This document shows positions 14,078-16,322 of a stretch of DNA of 16,322 nt, one piece after another. The notes beneath the pieces were generated by a model. That model was not told the DNA's origin and made no database searches. It saw only the letters and a list, made by a program, of their open reading frames with translations. Location: contig JAEZPX010000168.1 of NCBI GenBank assembly GCA_023413275.1, positions 1 to 16,322 on the forward strand, given 5' to 3'. The translations under genes were made by a program, and so were the position numbers. This DNA is from Bacillota bacterium. GTDB taxonomy: Bacteria > Bacillota > Clostridia > Lachnospirales > Anaerotignaceae. Positions within the stretch are counted from its first letter, which is position 1. Each line of letters starts with the position of its first letter.

Positions 14078-15037
14078 TTAGCTTAAAACTTCTGAAGATA
14101 CATACATTACTCCATCTACTAAAGTCGCAGCCCTTGCTGCTTCTTTTTCTTTTCCATCCACTACAAAAAGCGCTTCATCAATTGTGATTTTCATACTACT
14201 ATCTGCTTTTTCAACTAAGATAGCTTTATCTCTGCCTTGCCAAGTTACTGTAAAGCCTTTTGCTTCTGCTGTGTCACGCAAAGGTAACCAATCTATTGTT
14301 CCTGCCTCATTACCTTTTGTCTCTTCATCACCATTTGCTTCCGTTGGCTCACTGACATCTACAGTATCTTTTTCAAGTACCATTATAAAAGAAGGTGTCG
14401 TTTGCGCCGGAATACTTCTTGTGGTTACAGTATAAAAAACCAAAGCATTTTGCCCTTTTACCATATCCGAAGTCACGCCAATTTTGCTTACCCCTGAGTT
14501 TGTCAAAACCGTGTCATCCCCGATATTAAGCTTCAACTTGTTATTTTCATCTGTGAAGTTCTCATCAAAATGACCTACCATGTATTCACCCTTATCAGCA
14601 TTTGCCACTATTACTGTTGGGCTACCTAAGTATGGAGGCATGCTCATACCCATGGGGCTTAATTCAGGATAAATTACGGAAACTACCATACCTTTCGTTA
14701 AATTGCTTGCCGAAACGCTTTTCCCTGTTTCTCTATCAACAATAACACTGCCAGCAGTAACGCTAAATCTCAAACCTCCCTGCTCACTTGAAATCGTTAC
14801 AACCTGTGTTCCATCTTCTCCACCTTCGTCAATGTCAATAATCTTTCCTTCATTTACAATAAAACCCTGTATTTTTTCCTGTTCTGCCATATTTATCTCT
14901 GGCGCAGACACTGACGTTACTTCTGTTTTAGCAGTTACCTTACTCTCTGTATCTGTATTTGCAAAGGCCACTGTACCGCCTGTTATTGCTAATATCATAC
15001 TCAATGCTAATGCATTTTTTACATTCTTTTTCATCAT
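14078..15037 (-). CDS. Secreted protein with duplicated beta-rich repeat and copper-amine-oxidase-N-like domain
   Basis: 319 aa. A Sec signal peptide is clear (MMKKN, then hydrophobic 9-25, probable cleavage after AFA near residue 26). After a Thr/Val/Ser-rich linker come two related beta-rich units, about 57-147 and 153-223. They share a KG...V.Y turn followed by a Pro-rich stretch and a hydrophobic strand (GMSMPPYLGSPTVIVAN; RSIPAQTTPSFIMVLEK). An acidic linker (224-246) leads to a C-terminal Cu_amine_oxidN1-like module (250-319, WLPLRDTAEAKGFTVTWQG ending MYVSSEVL). That module is common in clostridial exported proteins and does not imply amine oxidase activity. No sortase motif, SLH repeats or second membrane helix is seen, so it is released or bound by the C-terminal module. 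AGGAGG lies 6 bases before the first of two adjacent ATGs. The function is unknown. Confidence 0.8.
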   Translation of the reverse strand: MMKKNVKNALALSMILAITGGTVAFANTDTESKVTAKTEVTSVSAPEINMAEQEKIQGFIVNEGKIIDIDEGGEDGTQVVTISSEQGGLRFSVTAGSVIVDRETGKSVSASNLTKGMVVSVIYPELSPMGMSMPPYLGSPTVIVANADKGEYMVGHFDENFTDENNKLKLNIGDDTVLTNSGVSKIGVTSDMVKGQNALVFYTVTTRSIPAQTTPSFIMVLEKDTVDVSEPTEANGDEETKGNEAGTIDWLPLRDTAEAKGFTVTWQGRDKAILVEKADSSMKITIDEALFVVDGKEKEAARAATLVDGVMYVSSEVLS

Positions 15038-15272
15038 TCATTTCCTCCTAAAAAATAAAATATATTTGTTCTAACACATATCTCAGACGGAAAAATAATC
15101 TCAAAAGTTCCTAAAATTCTTAAATACATTAATTTATATCCTCAATTTATTAACCCCTTGTAAAAAACGAGACAATAAAACCCCCTAAAACCAAGGGTTT
15201 CAGTTGAAAAATCTTTTTTAATACCATATTCCTTAATCAAATATAGATAATTTAAAAAACAACTACAAATAA

Positions 15273-15301
15273 ATGAAATAATCTCATTAATATGGTATAT
15301 T
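15273..15301 (+). promoter_or_regulatory. Candidate promoter of the AgrA-like regulator
   Basis: ATGAAA (15273-15278), 17 bases, then TATATT (15296-15301) with TG one base upstream, an extended -10. The predicted start is about 22 bases before the ATG, which just leaves room for the AAGGAGG site. No paired AgrA-type ACAGTT repeats are evident upstream. Confidence 0.5.
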
Positions 15302-15330
15302 AATAGCATCCATAGTAAGGAGGATGTTTT

Positions 15331-16056
15331 ATGATTAAAATAGCTATATGTGATGATAACAAATATGTTTGTGGAGAAATTGAACAGATTATTTATAATT
15401 ACAGTGAACAACGCAACATTAAAATCGACATTGAAGTTTTTTACGATGGAAAAGACTTATTTAGCTTCATTATGAATGAGCATTATTTTGATTTAATTTT
15501 TCTTGATATAGAACTAAAAAGCACAACCGGTATTGAAGTTGGAACTAAAATTAGAAATAAACTGCAAGATTACATAAGTAAGATTGTTTTCATATCATCA
15601 AAATCAGGATATGAAAGACAACTTTTTGATATTCAACCATTGAATTTTTTGGACAAGCCTATTGATAAAGAAAAGTTAATAAAATGTATTGATTTAGCAT
15701 TGAAACTGTTAGATAAAGAGAAGAAAATTTTCAAATATAAAGTTGGGAAAGAATATAGGCAAATAGCATTTCAAGATATTTTATATTTTGAAAACAAGCT
15801 TAGGAAGGTAAAAATTACTACATTGGATGAATCAGACGAATTTTACGGAACTTTACCCAATATTAAATCGCAGTTGCCAGATATCTTTGTGTTTACACAT
15901 GTTTCATACATAGTAAATTTTAATTATATTACAAAAATTTCAGGTGATAGTATTTTGATGATAAATGGATCCAATATACCTATTAGTAAAAGAAACCTTA
16001 AAGATATACAGCAATTTCAAATCCAATTTATAAAGATGTTTCGAGATATCAAATAA
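15331..16056 (+). CDS. AgrA-like LytTR response regulator
   Basis: 241 aa. The receiver domain (about 1-125) has Asp8-Asp9, phospho-acceptor Asp59 (DLIFLDIEL), and Lys in FLDKPID. The LytTR DNA-binding domain (about 135-238) is recognisable from RQIAFQDILYFENKLRKVKI, FVFTHVSYIVNFNYI and ISKRNLKDIQQFQ. AAGGAGG lies 8 bases before the ATG. AgrA-type regulators normally pair with a GHKL sensor kinase of the AgrC kind responding to a peptide, but none is present in the 266 bases left. The gene is visibly richer in A and T than the rest of the window, including the other LytTR gene, which suggests a different origin. Its nearest neighbour, the secreted protein, is divergent. Confidence 0.92.
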   Translation: MIKIAICDDNKYVCGEIEQIIYNYSEQRNIKIDIEVFYDGKDLFSFIMNEHYFDLIFLDIELKSTTGIEVGTKIRNKLQDYISKIVFISSKSGYERQLFDIQPLNFLDKPIDKEKLIKCIDLALKLLDKEKKIFKYKVGKEYRQIAFQDILYFENKLRKVKITTLDESDEFYGTLPNIKSQLPDIFVFTHVSYIVNFNYITKISGDSILMINGSNIPISKRNLKDIQQFQIQFIKMFRDIK

Positions 16057-16195
16057 TGAATTCATTTTTATTTTAACAATTCTTCTCTATTTAATATCAA
16101 TACTATAAATTAAAATACTAAGTTTACGTATGCTTCAATCAAAAGGAAGTTAAGTCATTTGATGTTTTGACTCCATATATGTATTTAAAACAAAC

Positions 16196-16230
16196 AAGTA
16201 TTTAATTAAATAAATACTTATGTGTTTTTT
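16196..16230 (+). terminator. Possible terminator downstream of the AgrA-like gene
   Basis: AAGTATTTA (16196-16204) pairs perfectly with TAAATACTT (16211-16219) around a 6-base loop, followed by ATGTG and TTTTTT (16225-16230). The stem is AT-only apart from one G-C pair, so it is weak, and it lies about 140 bases past the stop. The rest of 16057-16322 is AT-rich with no gene seen. Confidence 0.4.
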
Positions 16231-16322
16231 ATTTTATTTCATATGAATATTAAACAATCAATTATTACATGAAAACATACCAATTATTACAATTTACCGC
16301 ACACATGGACAAAATATGATAC

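Noticed and set aside
15176..15200. AAACCC/GGGTTT inverted repeat upstream of the AgrA-like gene
   Set aside because: Only 6 bp with a long loop and no T tract; not strong enough to call.
15142..15411. 89-codon minus-strand frame at the start of the AgrA-like gene
   Set aside because: It is antisense to the start of a clear response regulator and to its promoter, and has no recognisable domain; AT-rich DNA gives such Phe/Ile/Asn-rich frames by chance.
1..16322. CRISPR arrays, tRNA genes, insertion sequences, phage attachment sites
   Set aside because: No regularly spaced repeats, no cloverleaf-like T-loop signatures, and no transposase or integrase motifs were seen on either strand.

Overview
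The window looks like chromosome from a low-GC Gram-positive anaerobe of the class Clostridia (Bacillota). The signs are strong AGGAGG-type ribosome binding sites close to the starts, many intrinsic terminators, a short (477 aa) CstA-type transporter, a LytS/LytTR-type two-component system, and a secreted protein with a C-terminal copper-amine-oxidase-N-like module. A family-level placement would be a guess. I see no rRNA, tRNA, CRISPR array, insertion sequence or phage gene.

Layout. Positions 1-2233 (+): purine nucleoside phosphorylase (deoD), then an RlmI-type rRNA methyltransferase closed by a very strong terminator. Positions 2394-4000 (-): glutamyl-tRNA synthetase (gltX). Positions 4137-8952 (-): a signalling/transport module. 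A LytS/BtsS-like sensor kinase and its LytTR response regulator overlap by 4 bp and have a good promoter and their own terminator. About 630 bp of structured noncoding DNA follows, then a CstA/BtsT-family transporter. The kinase keeps, at corresponding positions, the residues reported to bind pyruvate in E. coli BtsS, so the best reading is a pyruvate-responsive switch for uptake of pyruvate or a related nutrient. Positions 9102-10497 (+): an AI-2E/PerM-family membrane protein, sharing a bidirectional terminator with a convergent membrane-anchored N-acetylmuramoyl-L-alanine amidase (10502-11299, -). Positions 11457-13750 (-): a UlaG-like metallo-beta-lactamase-fold hydrolase, then a compact three-gene operon with overlapping ends (small two-helix membrane protein, beta-carbonic anhydrase, SRAP/HMCES-type DNA-protein crosslink protein). 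Positions 14025-15037 (-): a secreted protein with an internal duplication and a copper-amine-oxidase-N-like module. Positions 15273-16322: a markedly AT-rich segment with an AgrA/LytTR-type regulator (+) that has no partner kinase in view.

Most of the window is ordinary core genome. The parts most worth a second look are the kinase/regulator/CstA module with its long structured leader, the carbonic anhydrase-SRAP overlap, the duplicated secreted protein and the AT-rich orphan regulator at the right edge. No clearly undescribed multi-gene system is evident.
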